Assembly (NCBI RefSeq): GCF_000204645.1
Contig: NC_015422.1
Span: forward strand, 806,001 to 870,000
DNA: 64,000 nt
DNA from: Alicycliphilus denitrificans K601
GTDB lineage: Bacteria > Pseudomonadota > Gammaproteobacteria > Burkholderiales > Burkholderiaceae_C
Direction of reading: 5' to 3'
A program made the position numbers and the translations under genes. The notes under the pieces were generated by a model, which was not told where the DNA came from, did no database searches, and saw only the letters and a list, made by a program, of their open reading frames with translations. Below are positions 19,808 through 29,468 of this stretch, in pieces; position 1 is the stretch's first letter, and each line of letters opens with the position of its first letter.

Positions 19808-21138
19808 ACACCGCCACCACGACGCTGACCTTGAACGAAGGCTATTTCGCGCGCCGCAACTGGCTGGACTGGCTGTTCGCCCTGGCCGTGCTGGCCGGCG
19901 GCCTGTTCGCGCTGCAGCGCTACGCGGCCTACATGGACGTGTACGAGAAGGGCATCCTGCTCGCCACCATGCCCGGCGCCATCTGGCTGGGCTGGTTCTG
20001 GCGTCCGCTGCGCGCGCTCATGCTGGCCGTGGCGGCCTGCGCGCTGCTGGCGATCGGCCTGTACCAGAACGGCGGCGCGGGCGACCTGGCGCGCGCCGAC
20101 ACGGTGTTCGGCCTCAAGTACTTCCTGTCGAGCCAGTCGGCCATCCTGTGGATGAGCATGCTGTTCTTCATGAGCACGGCGTTCTACTGGGTCGGCATGT
20201 TCACGCGCGGCCAGGGCCAGGCCATGATGCGCATCGGCTCGCGCATCGCCTGGGTGGCCGTGGCGCTGGCGCTGATCGGCACCATGGTGCGCTGGTACGA
20301 GAGCTACCAGATCGGGCCCGACATCGGCCACATCCCGGTGAGCAACCTCTACGAGGTGTTTGTCATGTTCTGCTGGATGACGGCGCTGTTCTACCTGTAC
20401 TACGAGGAGCAGTACCAGACCCGCGCGCTGGGCGGCTTCGTGATGCTGGTGGTGAGCGCGGCCGTGGGCTTCCTGCTGTGGTACACGGTGGTGCGCGAGG
20501 CGCACGAGATCCAGCCCCTGGTGCCAGCGCTCAAGAGCTGGTGGATGAAGCTGCACGTGCCGGCCAATTTCATCGGCTACGGCACCTTCGCGCTGTCGGC
20601 CATGGTGGCGTTCGCCTACCTCGTCAAGCAGCAGGCGGCCGAGACGCGCTGGTACAAGCTGGCGCCGCTGTGGCTGCTGGGCGTGGTGCTGTGCTTCGAG
20701 CCGATCGTGTTCCGCCAGGGCGCCACCGAGGGCGGCGGCGCCTACTGGATGGTGTACTTCGGCATCTCGGCGCTGATCGTGGCCGGCATCCTGTTTGCGC
20801 GCCGGCGCATCGCCGAGCAGTTGCCGGCGCTGCAGGTGCTGGACGACGTGATGTACAAGTCCATCGCCGTGGGCTTCGCGTTCTTCACCATCGCCACCGT
20901 GCTGGGCGCGCTGTGGGCGGCCGAGGCCTGGGGTGGCTACTGGAGCTGGGACCCCAAGGAGACCTGGGCGCTGATCGTCTGGCTCAACTACGCCGCCTGG
21001 CTGCACATGCGCCTCATGAAGGGGCTGCGCGGCACCATGTCCGCCTGGTGGGCGCTGGTGGGGCTGGTCGTCACCACCTTCGCCTTCCTGGGGGTGAACA
21101 TGTTCCTGAGCGGGCTGCATAGCTACGGCACGCTATAA
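19804..21138 (+). CDS. ccsB: Cytochrome c biogenesis protein CcsB/CcsA (ResC)
   Basis: A 444-residue polytopic membrane protein, partner of ResB in System II. The haem-handling WWD motif is present as WGGYWSWDPKETWALIVW, with conserved histidines in flanking loops. At least eight hydrophobic segments are seen. It starts within the resB stop (ATGA) and has GGAGGT upstream, so the two are translated together. In the following spacer, AGGAG (21143) can pair with CTCCT (21173) ahead of a T-rich run, a weak terminator candidate. Confidence 0.95.
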   Translation: MNTATTTLTLNEGYFARRNWLDWLFALAVLAGGLFALQRYAAYMDVYEKGILLATMPGAIWLGWFWRPLRALMLAVAACALLAIGLYQNGGAGDLARADTVFGLKYFLSSQSAILWMSMLFFMSTAFYWVGMFTRGQGQAMMRIGSRIAWVAVALALIGTMVRWYESYQIGPDIGHIPVSNLYEVFVMFCWMTALFYLYYEEQYQTRALGGFVMLVVSAAVGFLLWYTVVREAHEIQPLVPALKSWWMKLHVPANFIGYGTFALSAMVAFAYLVKQQAAETRWYKLAPLWLLGVVLCFEPIVFRQGATEGGGAYWMVYFGISALIVAGILFARRRIAEQLPALQVLDDVMYKSIAVGFAFFTIATVLGALWAAEAWGGYWSWDPKETWALIVWLNYAAWLHMRLMKGLRGTMSAWWALVGLVVTTFAFLGVNMFLSGLHSYGTL

Positions 21139-21311
21139 AAACAGGAGCTTCTAACGCTCTTCACTGAAGGGTCTCCTTTGGTTTTATTGCTGAAAACCAA
21201 TGGGGACGTGCCGGAATAGCTATCGTTTTGATCGAATGACGAGCCCCTTCGCCGTGCAGGGGCGCGTGGCATGGGGCAGACTCGTGCTGCAACTGCCCAT
21301 GGAGGCCCGCC

Positions 21312-22310
21312 ATGCTCATCCATACCCACGACAACGGTTTCGACCACCATAGCGCCAGCGAGATCACGCCGCGCGCGGTCTATGAGCAGCGCCGCGCGCT
21401 GCTGCGCCTGATGGCGGGCGGCGCGGCCGGGGCGTTGCTCGCGTCCTGGGCCGGGCGCCAGGCGCTGGCGCAGCAGGTGCAGCCTCCCGGGCGGCTGGCG
21501 GCGCTGCCGGGCGTGCGTTCGGCCGTGGTGGGCGCGGTGACCATGGAAAAACCCACCGACTACAAGGACGCCACGGGCTACAACAACTTCTACGAGTTCG
21601 GCACCGACAAGACCGACCCCGCGCGCAACGCGCACACGCTCAAGACCCGGCCCTGGACGGTGGAGGTCGAGGGCCTGGTCAACAAGCCGCGGCGCTTCGA
21701 CATCGACGAGCTGCTCAGGCTCTCGCCGATGGAAGAGCGCATCTACCGCCTGCGCTGCGTGGAGGGCTGGTCCATGGTGATCCCCTGGGTGGGCTACTCG
21801 CTGGCCGAGCTGATCCGCCGCGTGGAGCCTCAGGGCAGCGCGAAGTACGTGGAGTTCGTGACCCTGGCCGACAAGGCCACCATGCCCTACGTGGGCTCGC
21901 GCATCCTGGACTGGCCCTATACCGAGGGGCTGCGCGTGGACGAGGCCATGCACCCGCTCACGCTGCTGGCCTTCGGCATGTATGGCGAGGTGTTGCCCAA
22001 CCAGAACGGCGCGCCGGTGCGCATCGTCGTGCCCTGGAAGTACGGCTTCAAGAGCGCCAAGAGCATCGTCAAGATCCGCTTCACCGAGAAGGAGCCCGCC
22101 ACGGCCTGGAACAAGGCGGCGCGCAACGAGTACGGCTTCTACTCCAACGTGAACCCCGGCGTGGACCACCCGCGCTGGAGCCAGGCCACGGAGCGGCGCA
22201 TCGGCGAGGACGGGCTGTTCGCCAAGAAGCGCAAGACCCTGCTGTTCAACGGCTATGAGGCCCAGGTGGGCCAGCTCTACGCCGGCATGGACCTGAAGAA
22301 GTTCTATTGA
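21312..22310 (+). CDS. msrP: Methionine sulfoxide reductase catalytic subunit MsrP (YedY)
   Basis: A 332-residue periplasmic molybdopterin oxidoreductase that repairs oxidised methionines in envelope proteins. A Tat signal lies near residues 24-54 ([10 protein letters not shown] then [14 protein letters not shown]). The molybdenum-ligating cysteine is Cys149 in [10 protein letters not shown], and the conserved [12 protein letters not shown] stretch is present. GGAGG precedes the ATG. It overlaps msrQ, the haem-containing membrane partner that supplies electrons. Confidence 0.96.
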   Translation: MLIHTHDNGFDHHSASEITPRAVYEQRRALLRLMAGGAAGALLASWAGRQALAQQVQPPGRLAALPGVRSAVVGAVTMEKPTDYKDATGYNNFYEFGTDKTDPARNAHTLKTRPWTVEVEGLVNKPRRFDIDELLRLSPMEERIYRLRCVEGWSMVIPWVGYSLAELIRRVEPQGSAKYVEFVTLADKATMPYVGSRILDWPYTEGLRVDEAMHPLTLLAFGMYGEVLPNQNGAPVRIVVPWKYGFKSAKSIVKIRFTEKEPATAWNKAARNEYGFYSNVNPGVDHPRWSQATERRIGEDGLFAKKRKTLLFNGYEAQVGQLYAGMDLKKFY

Positions 22311-22951
22311 TGCGGCAGGCGCGCCCCGGCGGCCAAGCCGCGGCGGACCGGGCGCTGCGACACCCGGCGGCCAAGCCGCTGCTGTTCGCGCTGTGCCTGC
22401 TGCCGCTGGCCTGGCTGGTGTACGCGGCGGCGTTCGACCGTCTGGGCGCCAACCCGGCCGAGGCGCTGATCCGCTCCATGGGCGACTGGACGCTGCGCCT
22501 GCTGTGCCTGACCCTGGCCGTGACCCCGCTGCGCCTGGCGGCGCGGCTGCCCGCGCTGGCGCGCTTTCGGCGCATGCTGGGCGTCTACACCTTCTTCTAC
22601 GCCGCGCTGCACCTGCTGTGCTACGCGTGGTTCGACATGGGGCTGGACGGCGGCGAGATTGCGCGCGACGTGGCCAAGCGGCCCTTCATCCTCGTGGGCA
22701 TGTGCGGCTTCGTGCTGCTGCTCGTGCTGGCGGCCACCTCGTTCAACCGCGCCGTGCGCTGGCTCGGCGGGCGCCGCTGGCAGCGCCTGCACCGCAGCGT
22801 GTACTTGGTCGCGGGCCTGGCGCTGCTGCATTTTTTCTGGATGCGCGCCGGCAAGAACGACTTCGCCGAGGTGGCGGTCTATGCCGCCATCCTGGCGGCG
22901 CTGCTGCTGGCCCGGCCGTGGCTTCGGCGCGGCCGCAGCCCAGGACCATGA
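22310..22951 (+). CDS. msrQ: Haem-binding membrane subunit MsrQ (YedZ)
   Basis: A 213-residue membrane protein with five to six hydrophobic helices and the histidine-bearing segments expected of the ferric-reductase-like family (FYAALHLLCYAWFD, QRLHRSVYLVAGLALLHFFW). It passes electrons from quinones or flavins to MsrP. The ATG at 22310 overlaps the msrP stop by one base (TGATG); the TTG one codon before it is a less likely start. Confidence 0.94.
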   Translation: MRQARPGGQAAADRALRHPAAKPLLFALCLLPLAWLVYAAAFDRLGANPAEALIRSMGDWTLRLLCLTLAVTPLRLAARLPALARFRRMLGVYTFFYAALHLLCYAWFDMGLDGGEIARDVAKRPFILVGMCGFVLLLVLAATSFNRAVRWLGGRRWQRLHRSVYLVAGLALLHFFWMRAGKNDFAEVAVYAAILAALLLARPWLRRGRSPGP

Positions 22952-23036
22952 TTGCTATGTATTGTGTAGCCGATAACGCTCTATGGAAAAACCTTGAAGC
23001 AAAACTTCATTGCCTATCACCCGTGGGCCGCAGCGC

Positions 23037-23840
23037 CTAGTGCGCCACCGGATCGATGCGCGCTGTGGGGATCTGGTAGGAGCGCTCGTCGAACAGGTCT
23101 GTGCCGCATTCCAGGCCGTCGAGCCAGTCGAAGAAGTCGGTGATGGCCTGCTGCCCCATGATGGGCGCGCCATGCTGGGGCGCCAGCATGGCGATGTCGA
23201 GCTGGCGCGCCATGCGCGTCCACAGGCGCAGGACCTTGTTGGAGACCATGTAGCGGCGGTGGAAGGCCTCCATGCGCGCGACGTGGGGCGCGAGCGCGGT
23301 CACGGGCACGCGCGCCTCGGCGCCCGAGGTCATGGACACGCCCAGATCGCCCGTGAACAGGATGCGGCTGACCGGGTCGTAGAAGTGGAAGTTGCCCTCG
23401 GAATGCATGAAGTGCGCGGGCAGCAGCAGCAGCTCGTGGCGCCCCAGCGGCAGCAGGCCGCCGCCGTCGGGCACGCCGATGATGCGGTTCTCGGTCTTGC
23501 CGAGCTTGGCGAAATGCGGGGCGAAGCGCTCCCATACGCGCGAGATGACCAGCAGGGCCCTGGTGCTGCTGAGCCAGCGGTCCAGCGAGGCGATGATGTC
23601 CGGGTCGGCATGCGACGCGAGCAGGTAGGACAGCCGGTGCGGCGGGAAATACCGGGACATCCCCATGAACAGCTCGTTGAAGGCCAGATTCCCGCCCGGG
23701 TCGATGATGGCGCCGGTGTCACCGTCCACGATCAGGAACTGGTTGGCCTGCACGGCTTGGCCGTCTTCCTCGATGAGGTCGGAAAACATCAGGCAGGCAT
23801 GGTGCTGGTCTCGATAAAGTTCCAGGGGCTCCAGGGGCAT
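23037..23840 (-). CDS. MBL-fold metallo-hydrolase of the oxygen-binding di-iron (ODP) type
   Basis: A 267-residue beta-lactamase-fold protein resembling the di-iron domain of flavodiiron proteins but lacking a flavodoxin or rubredoxin domain. Metal-site pattern: H77-A-D79-P-D81, then PAHFMHSEGN, FTGDLG and APQHGAP, matching the ODP ligand order. Family members bind oxygen or act in O2/NO detoxification or sensing. Its partner is not evident: the neighbours are msrPQ (convergent) and lysA (same strand, 68 bases upstream), with no rubredoxin or chemotaxis gene. Confidence 0.82.
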   Translation of the reverse strand: MPLEPLELYRDQHHACLMFSDLIEEDGQAVQANQFLIVDGDTGAIIDPGGNLAFNELFMGMSRYFPPHRLSYLLASHADPDIIASLDRWLSSTRALLVISRVWERFAPHFAKLGKTENRIIGVPDGGGLLPLGRHELLLLPAHFMHSEGNFHFYDPVSRILFTGDLGVSMTSGAEARVPVTALAPHVARMEAFHRRYMVSNKVLRLWTRMARQLDIAMLAPQHGAPIMGQQAITDFFDWLDGLECGTDLFDERSYQIPTARIDPVAH

Positions 23841-23908
23841 ACAGAAAAGGGATCCGCCGCGAAAAGCGTAATAGTAGTTACGCTATTGTGGTTATTGCTT
23901 GATGATCA

Positions 23909-25198
23909 TCAAGATTTGGGCGGAATCAGGCGTTCGCAGCGAAAGATGTCGCTGATGCCTTCACGTGCGCGGATCAGGTGGGCCTGCGCGCCATCGACGA
24001 GCACCTCGGCGGGGCGCGCGCGGGTGTTGTAGGTGCTGCCCATGGAACTGCAATAGGCCCCGGTGGAGAGCACGGCCAGCATGTCGCCTGCGGCCACGGC
24101 CAGGCTGCGGTCCTTGCCCAGCCAGTCGCCGCTCTCGCAGATCGGGCCGACCACGTCGTACACCTGCTCCGGCGCCTTCGCGGCCGCATCGAGCGGCACG
24201 ATGGCGTGGTAGGCCTGGTACATCGCAGGGCGCGGCAGGTCGTTCATCGCTGCGTCGACGACGCAGAAGTTCTTCTGCTCGCCCGGCTTCAGGTACAGCA
24301 CCTGCGTCAGGCACACGCCGGCATTGCCCACCAAAGAGCGGCCCGGCTCGATCATGAGCAGGCGGTCGCCATAGCCGCGCGCGTCCAGCTTGGCCAGCAG
24401 GCTGGACCACAGCGCATCGGCCGCGGGCGGGGTGTCGCCGTTGTAGTCGATGCCCAGGCCGCCGCCGAAGTCGATGTGGTGGATGGCGATGCCGGCCGCC
24501 TCGATGGCCTGCACCAGGTCCAGCAGACGGTCCATGGCGTCGAGGTACGGCGTCTCCTCGGTGATCTGCGAGCCGATGTGGCAGTCGATGCCCACCACGC
24601 GCAGGCCGGGCAGCTGCGCTGCGCGGCGGTACGTATCCAGCGTGCGCTCATGGGCGATGCCGAACTTGTTGCCCTTGAGGCCCGTGGAAATGTAGGGGTG
24701 GGTCTTGGCATCCACGTTCGGGTTCACGCGGATGCTGATGGGCGCGCGCAGGCCCATCGACTGGGCGACCTCGCTCAGCACCTCGAGCTCGGCCTCGCTC
24801 TCGACGTTGAAGCAGCCGATGCCGGCCTCGAGCGCCTGGCGCATCTCGGCGCGGGTCTTGCCCACGCCCGAGAAGATCACCTTGGCCGGGTCGCCGCCGG
24901 CGGCCATCACGCGCTCGAGCTCGCCGCCCGAGACGATGTCGAAGCCGCAGCCATGCTGCGCGAACAGCTGCAGCACGGCCAGCGACGAGTTGGCCTTCAT
25001 GGCGTAGCAGATCTGCACCCTGCGCCCGGCGAAGCCGCGCTGGTAGGCCGCCAGGGCCTGCAGCATGGAGGCCTGCGAGTAGACGTACAGGGGCGTGCCA
25101 TGCTCGCGCGCCAGGTCCGACAGGCGCCGGTCTTCGAGGTAGAGGGCTTGGTCGCGGTAGTGGAGCTGGGGCTGGCCGGGCAGGACGGAAGGAATCAT
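23909..25198 (-). CDS. lysA: Diaminopimelate decarboxylase
   Basis: A 429-residue PLP enzyme for the last step of lysine synthesis. The PLP lysine is Lys68 in CYAMKANSS, followed by the HIGSQI and EPGRSLVG motifs and the substrate-binding cysteine in GPICESGDWLGKD. The start at 25198 overlaps the lptM stop (ATGA), a widespread lptM-lysA arrangement. A longer frame upstream runs into lptM and is rejected. Confidence 0.97.
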   Translation of the reverse strand: MIPSVLPGQPQLHYRDQALYLEDRRLSDLAREHGTPLYVYSQASMLQALAAYQRGFAGRRVQICYAMKANSSLAVLQLFAQHGCGFDIVSGGELERVMAAGGDPAKVIFSGVGKTRAEMRQALEAGIGCFNVESEAELEVLSEVAQSMGLRAPISIRVNPNVDAKTHPYISTGLKGNKFGIAHERTLDTYRRAAQLPGLRVVGIDCHIGSQITEETPYLDAMDRLLDLVQAIEAAGIAIHHIDFGGGLGIDYNGDTPPAADALWSSLLAKLDARGYGDRLLMIEPGRSLVGNAGVCLTQVLYLKPGEQKNFCVVDAAMNDLPRPAMYQAYHAIVPLDAAAKAPEQVYDVVGPICESGDWLGKDRSLAVAAGDMLAVLSTGAYCSSMGSTYNTRARPAEVLVDGAQAHLIRAREGISDIFRCERLIPPKS

Positions 25199-25407
25199 GG
25201 AAGGGACGATGATGCGGGGACGGAGGAGGGCGCAGCGGGCGCCGTGGCGCGCGAGGCGGCAGGGTTGAGCGTCTCGGGCAGGGTGGCGCGCTGCGCCGCC
25301 GCCGGTTCGGTCGGCAGGTACAGCGGGCCGCGCTGGCCGCAACCCAGGGCTGCCGCGCTCAGTGCAAGGGCAATCGTCCTGACTAGAATTTGGCGAGCTC
25401 TCAACAT
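25195..25407 (-). CDS. lptM: LPS translocon maturation lipoprotein LptM (YifL-like)
   Basis: A 70-residue small lipoprotein: a short hydrophobic signal, a lipobox ending in Cys23 ([14 protein letters not shown]), then a low-complexity Ala/Pro/Ser tail. The [11 protein letters not shown] block is the family signature. E. coli LptM helps LptD mature in the outer membrane; the same role is inferred here. It is encoded directly upstream of and overlapping lysA. Its start codon is only 12 bases from that of the divergent cyaY. Confidence 0.88.
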   Translation of the reverse strand: MLRARQILVRTIALALSAAALGCGQRGPLYLPTEPAAAQRATLPETLNPAASRATAPAAPSSVPASSSLP

Positions 25408-25419
25408 AAGCAAATTGTA

Positions 25420-25749
25420 ATGACCGACATTGAATTCATGGACCGCGCCGAGCAACTGCTGCTGGCGGTGGAGCAGGGCTGCGACCGCATCAACGAGGAG
25501 ACCGACGCGGACCTCGACAGCCAGCGCACGGGCGGCATGGTCACCATCAGCTTTCGCAACCGCAGCCAGATCGTCATCAACCTGCAAAAGCCCCTGCACG
25601 AAGTCTGGATGGCCGCGCAGTCCGGCGGCTACCACTACCGCTTCGACGGTGCGCGCTGGATGGACACCAAGGGCGACGGTGAATTCTTCGCGGCGCTGAG
25701 CCGCGATGCCAGCCGGCAGGCTGGCCAGGAGCTGCGTTTCACGGCCTGA
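25420..25749 (+). CDS. cyaY: Iron donor protein CyaY (frataxin)
   Basis: A 109-residue bacterial frataxin that binds iron and modulates iron-sulfur cluster assembly. It has the acidic N-terminal helix ([19 protein letters not shown]), the strand [18 protein letters not shown] and the conserved [16 protein letters not shown]. An upstream TTG at 25390 would overlap lptM, so the ATG at 25420 is preferred. It is divergent from lptM-lysA and converges on mrcA with only six bases between stops. Confidence 0.95.
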   Translation: MTDIEFMDRAEQLLLAVEQGCDRINEETDADLDSQRTGGMVTISFRNRSQIVINLQKPLHEVWMAAQSGGYHYRFDGARWMDTKGDGEFFAALSRDASRQAGQELRFTA

Positions 25750-25755
25750 CCGGCC

Positions 25756-28128
25756 TCAGTTGCGGAACAGGTCCAGGATGCGGCTGCGCTCCTCAGGCGC
25801 CGGTGCCACGGCGGGCGCCGCGGGAGCGGGCGCATCCATGCCTACGCTCGCCACGCCCGCGTTGCGCGCGTATTCCTCGTAGAACCACTCGCCGCTCACG
25901 TTCACCACGCCGGGGGGCACGGTGGGTTCGGCCACGGGCACGCCTTTGAGCGCCTTGTCCATGAAGCTGATCCAGATCGGCAATGCCAGGCCGCCGCCGG
26001 TCTCGCGGCTGCCCAGGTTGCGCGGCGTGTCGTAGCCCACCCAGGTCACGGCCACCAGGCTGGGCTGGAAGCCCGCGAACCAGGCGTCCACCGCATCGTT
26101 GGTGGTGCCGGTCTTGCCGTACAGATCGGGGCGCTTGAGCGTGGCCTGCGCGCGCGCCGCCGTGCCGCTGCGCGTGACCTCCTGCAGCAGGCTGTCCATC
26201 ACGAAGGCGTTGCGCGCATCGATGGCGCGCGGGTTGTCCGTGGTGGCCGGCGGCTGCACGTTCGACAGGACGCGGCCCTTGTGGTCGGTTACGCGCGTGA
26301 CCAGGTAGGGGTTGACGCGGTAGCCGCCGTTGGCGAACACCGAATAGGCCGTCGCCATCTGCATGGGCGTGACCGAGCCCGCACCGAGCGCCATGGTCAG
26401 GTAGGCAGGGTGCTTGTCCGCGTCGAAGCCGAAGCGCGTCACCCAGTCCTGCGCCGTTTTGGGGCCCACGGCCTGCAGCACGCGGATGGAGACCACGTTC
26501 TTGGAGCGCGCCAGCCCGGTGCGCAGCGTCATGGGGCCGTCGTACTTGCCGTCGTAGTTCTTGGGCTCCCAGGGCTGGGCGCCCGTCGCGCCGGCGCTGA
26601 AGAACAGCGGGGCGTCGTTGACGACCGTGGCCGGCGTGAAGCCCTTTTCGAGGGCGGCGGAATAGATGAAGGGCTTGAAGGCCGACCCCGGCTGCCGCCA
26701 CGCTTGGGTGGCGTGGTTGAACTTGTTCTTGTCGAAGTCGAAGCCGCCGACCAGGGCGTGGATGGCGCCCGTGCGGGGGTCCATGGCCACGAAGGCGCCC
26801 TCGACCTCGGGCAACTGGGTGATCTCCCAGGTCTTCTTCGGGGTCTGCACCACGCGGATGACGGCGCCACGGCGCAGCTTGATGTTGGGCGGGGCCTTGT
26901 CGCTCAGGCCCGACTGCGCGGGCTTGAGGCCTTCGCCGGTGATTTCGATCTGCTCGCCGTCGGCGCGTGCGGCCACGATCTTCTTGCTGCTGGCCTCCAG
27001 CACCACGGCGGCCAGCACGTCGCCGTTGTCGGGGTGGCTGGCGAGCACGTCGTCGATCGCATCCTCGGCCTCGGCCGGGGACGCGGGCAGGTTCACGAAA
27101 CGTTCGGGGCCACGGTAGTGCTGGCGCCGCTCGTAATCCATGATGCCCTTGCGCAAGGCGGCGTAGGCCGCTTCCTGCTCGCCTGCGTTCAGGGTGGTGT
27201 AGACGTTCAGGCCGCGCGTATAGGCCTCGGCCCCATATTGCGAGAACACGAGCTGGCGCGCCATCTCGGCCACATATTCGGCGTGCACGCGGGTGCTGTT
27301 GGTGGATGAGCGCAGCTTGAGGTCTTCCTGCTTGGCGGCGGCGGCTTGCTCGGCGGTGATGAAGCCGTTTTCCAGCATCCTGTCGATGATGTAGAGCTGG
27401 CGTATGCGGGCGCGCTTGGGGTTGCTGATGGGGTTGTAGGCCGAGGGCGCCTTGGGCAGGCCGGCCAGCATCGCGGCCTCGGCGATGGAAATGGACTTCA
27501 GCGGCTTGCCAAAATAGGCCTCGGACGCGGCGGCAAACCCGTAGGCGCGGTTTCCCAGATAAATCTGGTTCATGTAAATCTCGAGTATCTGGTTCTTGGA
27601 TAGCAAATGCTCGAGCTTAAAAGTTAACAATATTTCATATATCTTTCTCGTCAGCGTTTTTTCCGACGAGAGATATACGTTGCGCGCCACCTGCATGGTG
27701 ATGGTGGAGGCGCCCTGGCTCTTCACGCGCCCCAGGTTAGCCAGCGCCGCACGCAGCACGCCCTTGTAGTCCACGCCCCCATGCTGGAAGAAACGGGCAT
27801 CCTCGATGGCCAGAACCGCGTTGGTCATCACCGCCGGAATGTCCTCTATGGGCGTGAGGTTGCGGCGCTCCTCGCCGAATTCGCCCAGCAGCGCGCCTTC
27901 GGAGGAATACACGCGCAGCGGTAGCTTGGGGCGGTAGTCCGCGAGGTCGGAGACGTCCGGCAGGTTGGGGTAGGCCATGGCCAGGCCCACGCCCACGACG
28001 AGAACGCCCGCCAGCGCGCCCGCCACGCCAAGGCCGACGAGCCAGGCAAGCCCGCGCAGAAGCCAGCGCATCCAGCGCGGCGCATGGGAAGGGGGTGGTG
28101 CGGGGGCTTTGTCTCGTGAATGCGGCAT
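25756..28128 (-). CDS. mrcA: Penicillin-binding protein 1A
   Basis: A 790-residue bifunctional peptidoglycan synthase. One transmembrane helix (about residues 20-45) precedes the glycosyltransferase-51 domain (EDARFFQHGGVDYKGVLRA, GASTITMQVARN). The transpeptidase domain has SxxK at Ser482 (GSAFKPF), SKN, and KTGTT with Lys672. The C-terminal tail is Ala/Pro rich. The ATG at 28128 is chosen over a TTG three codons upstream. Divergent from the pilM operon, the usual arrangement in many proteobacteria. Confidence 0.96.
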   Translation of the reverse strand: MPHSRDKAPAPPPSHAPRWMRWLLRGLAWLVGLGVAGALAGVLVVGVGLAMAYPNLPDVSDLADYRPKLPLRVYSSEGALLGEFGEERRNLTPIEDIPAVMTNAVLAIEDARFFQHGGVDYKGVLRAALANLGRVKSQGASTITMQVARNVYLSSEKTLTRKIYEILLTFKLEHLLSKNQILEIYMNQIYLGNRAYGFAAASEAYFGKPLKSISIAEAAMLAGLPKAPSAYNPISNPKRARIRQLYIIDRMLENGFITAEQAAAAKQEDLKLRSSTNSTRVHAEYVAEMARQLVFSQYGAEAYTRGLNVYTTLNAGEQEAAYAALRKGIMDYERRQHYRGPERFVNLPASPAEAEDAIDDVLASHPDNGDVLAAVVLEASSKKIVAARADGEQIEITGEGLKPAQSGLSDKAPPNIKLRRGAVIRVVQTPKKTWEITQLPEVEGAFVAMDPRTGAIHALVGGFDFDKNKFNHATQAWRQPGSAFKPFIYSAALEKGFTPATVVNDAPLFFSAGATGAQPWEPKNYDGKYDGPMTLRTGLARSKNVVSIRVLQAVGPKTAQDWVTRFGFDADKHPAYLTMALGAGSVTPMQMATAYSVFANGGYRVNPYLVTRVTDHKGRVLSNVQPPATTDNPRAIDARNAFVMDSLLQEVTRSGTAARAQATLKRPDLYGKTGTTNDAVDAWFAGFQPSLVAVTWVGYDTPRNLGSRETGGGLALPIWISFMDKALKGVPVAEPTVPPGVVNVSGEWFYEEYARNAGVASVGMDAPAPAAPAVAPAPEERSRILDLFRN

Positions 28129-28154
28129 AGGGCTCAATCGGCAAGCAACCGGCC

Positions 28155-28160
28155 ATTATA
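28155..28160 (-). promoter_or_regulatory. -10 box of a probable mrcA promoter
   Basis: Perfect TATAAT on the minus strand, 26 bases upstream of the mrcA ATG, in an otherwise GC-rich region. No good -35 is seen at 16-18 bp. Confidence 0.35.
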
Positions 28161-28388
28161 AAAATCCAGGGCGCCCGCCCATGTTTGCAGGTGTGAGGGT
28201 CAGGGCGCACCCGGGCGCGAAATGGGTCGGTGGATACCCTTGGGCGCCTTGGAAAATCGTCGGCTTTTGACAACGGCTGAGACGTATCAAGGGCGTAAAA
28301 CTCTTTGCTGGTGTAGGAGCATGCTGATAGCATCTATGTGAAGTGTTAAGTTTTGTTGCTTCGTCTCGCTAGGTTTACAGGGGGCACC

Positions 28389-29468
28389 TTGATCTCAATG
28401 GGGTCGTTGTTCAGTCGTCAGTCAGCCCCATTGCTAGGGGTCGACATCAGCTCTTCCAGCGTCAAGCTGGTCGAACTGGGGCGCGATAAGGGAGGGACGC
28501 TGGTGCTCGAATGCTGCGCGATCGAGCCGCTTGAGCGTGGCTGGATCACTGATGGCAACATCGAAAAGTTCGACGAAGTGGCCGAGGCGCTGCGCCGCCT
28601 GGTCAGGAAGAGCGGCACCAGGACGAAGAACGTGGCCCTGGCCCTGCCGCCGTCGGCAGTCATCACCAAGCGAATCTCCCTGCCCGGCGGCATGACCGAG
28701 CAGGAGCTCGAGGTGCAGGTGGAGTCCGAGGCCAACCAGTACATCCCGTTCTCGCTCGACGAGGTGAGCCTGGACTTCTGCGTTGTGGGCCCCAGCAAGA
28801 ACGCCCCCGGCGACGTGGACGTGCTGATCGCGGCCTCGCGCAAGGAAAAGGTGCAGGATCGCCAGGGCCTGGCCGAGGCGGCAGGCCTCAAGCCCGTCAT
28901 CGTCGACATCGAGTCCCATGCCGCGCGCCTGGCAGCTGGGCGCCTCATCGAGGCACTGCCCAATCGCGGCGTGGACAGCGTGGTCGCCCTGTTCGAGGTG
29001 GGGGCGCTCACCACCAGCATGCAAGTCATCCGCAACGATGACGTGCTCTATGAGCGCGACCAGGCCTTCGGCGGCGCACAGCTGACGCAGCTCATCGTGC
29101 GCCAATACGGCTTTTCGCAGGAAGAGGCGGAGGGTAAGAAGCGCAACGGCGACCTGCCCGAAGACTATCAGTCGGCGGTGCTGCAGCCCTTCGTGGACAG
29201 CCTTGCGCAGGAGATCGGGCGCGCGCTCCAGTTCTTTTTCACGAGCACGCCCTACAACCGGGTGGACCACATCATGCTGGCGGGCGGCTCCGCCCCGCTG
29301 TTCGGCTTGACCCAGACCGTTACCCAGAACACCGGCTTTGCCTGCAGCGTCATCAATCCCTTCGAAGGGATGGAGGTGGGCAGCGCGGTCCGCCTCAAAA
29401 GGATGGCGCGCGAGGCGCCGTCGTATCTGACGTCCTGCGGGCTGGCGATGCGGAGGTTCCTGCAGTGA
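28389..29468 (+). CDS. pilM: Type IV pilus assembly protein PilM
   Basis: A 359-residue actin-like cytoplasmic ATPase-fold protein that binds the PilN N terminus and links the alignment subcomplex to the motor. Motifs: LLGVDISSSSVKLVELGR at the N terminus, LALPPSAVITKRI, and the nucleotide-site block DHIMLAGGSAPLFGL. I chose the TTG at 28389 because AGGGGG lies four bases upstream; the ATG at 28398 is three codons later and too far from that site. First gene of pilMNOPQ. Confidence 0.94.
   Translation: MISMGSLFSRQSAPLLGVDISSSSVKLVELGRDKGGTLVLECCAIEPLERGWITDGNIEKFDEVAEALRRLVRKSGTRTKNVALALPPSAVITKRISLPGGMTEQELEVQVESEANQYIPFSLDEVSLDFCVVGPSKNAPGDVDVLIAASRKEKVQDRQGLAEAAGLKPVIVDIESHAARLAAGRLIEALPNRGVDSVVALFEVGALTTSMQVIRNDDVLYERDQAFGGAQLTQLIVRQYGFSQEEAEGKKRNGDLPEDYQSAVLQPFVDSLAQEIGRALQFFFTSTPYNRVDHIMLAGGSAPLFGLTQTVTQNTGFACSVINPFEGMEVGSAVRLKRMAREAPSYLTSCGLAMRRFLQ

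Noticed and set aside
28262..28300. TTGACA at about 28267 as the -35 of a pilM promoter
   Set aside because: Although TTGACA is a perfect -35, no acceptable -10 lies 16-19 bases downstream.
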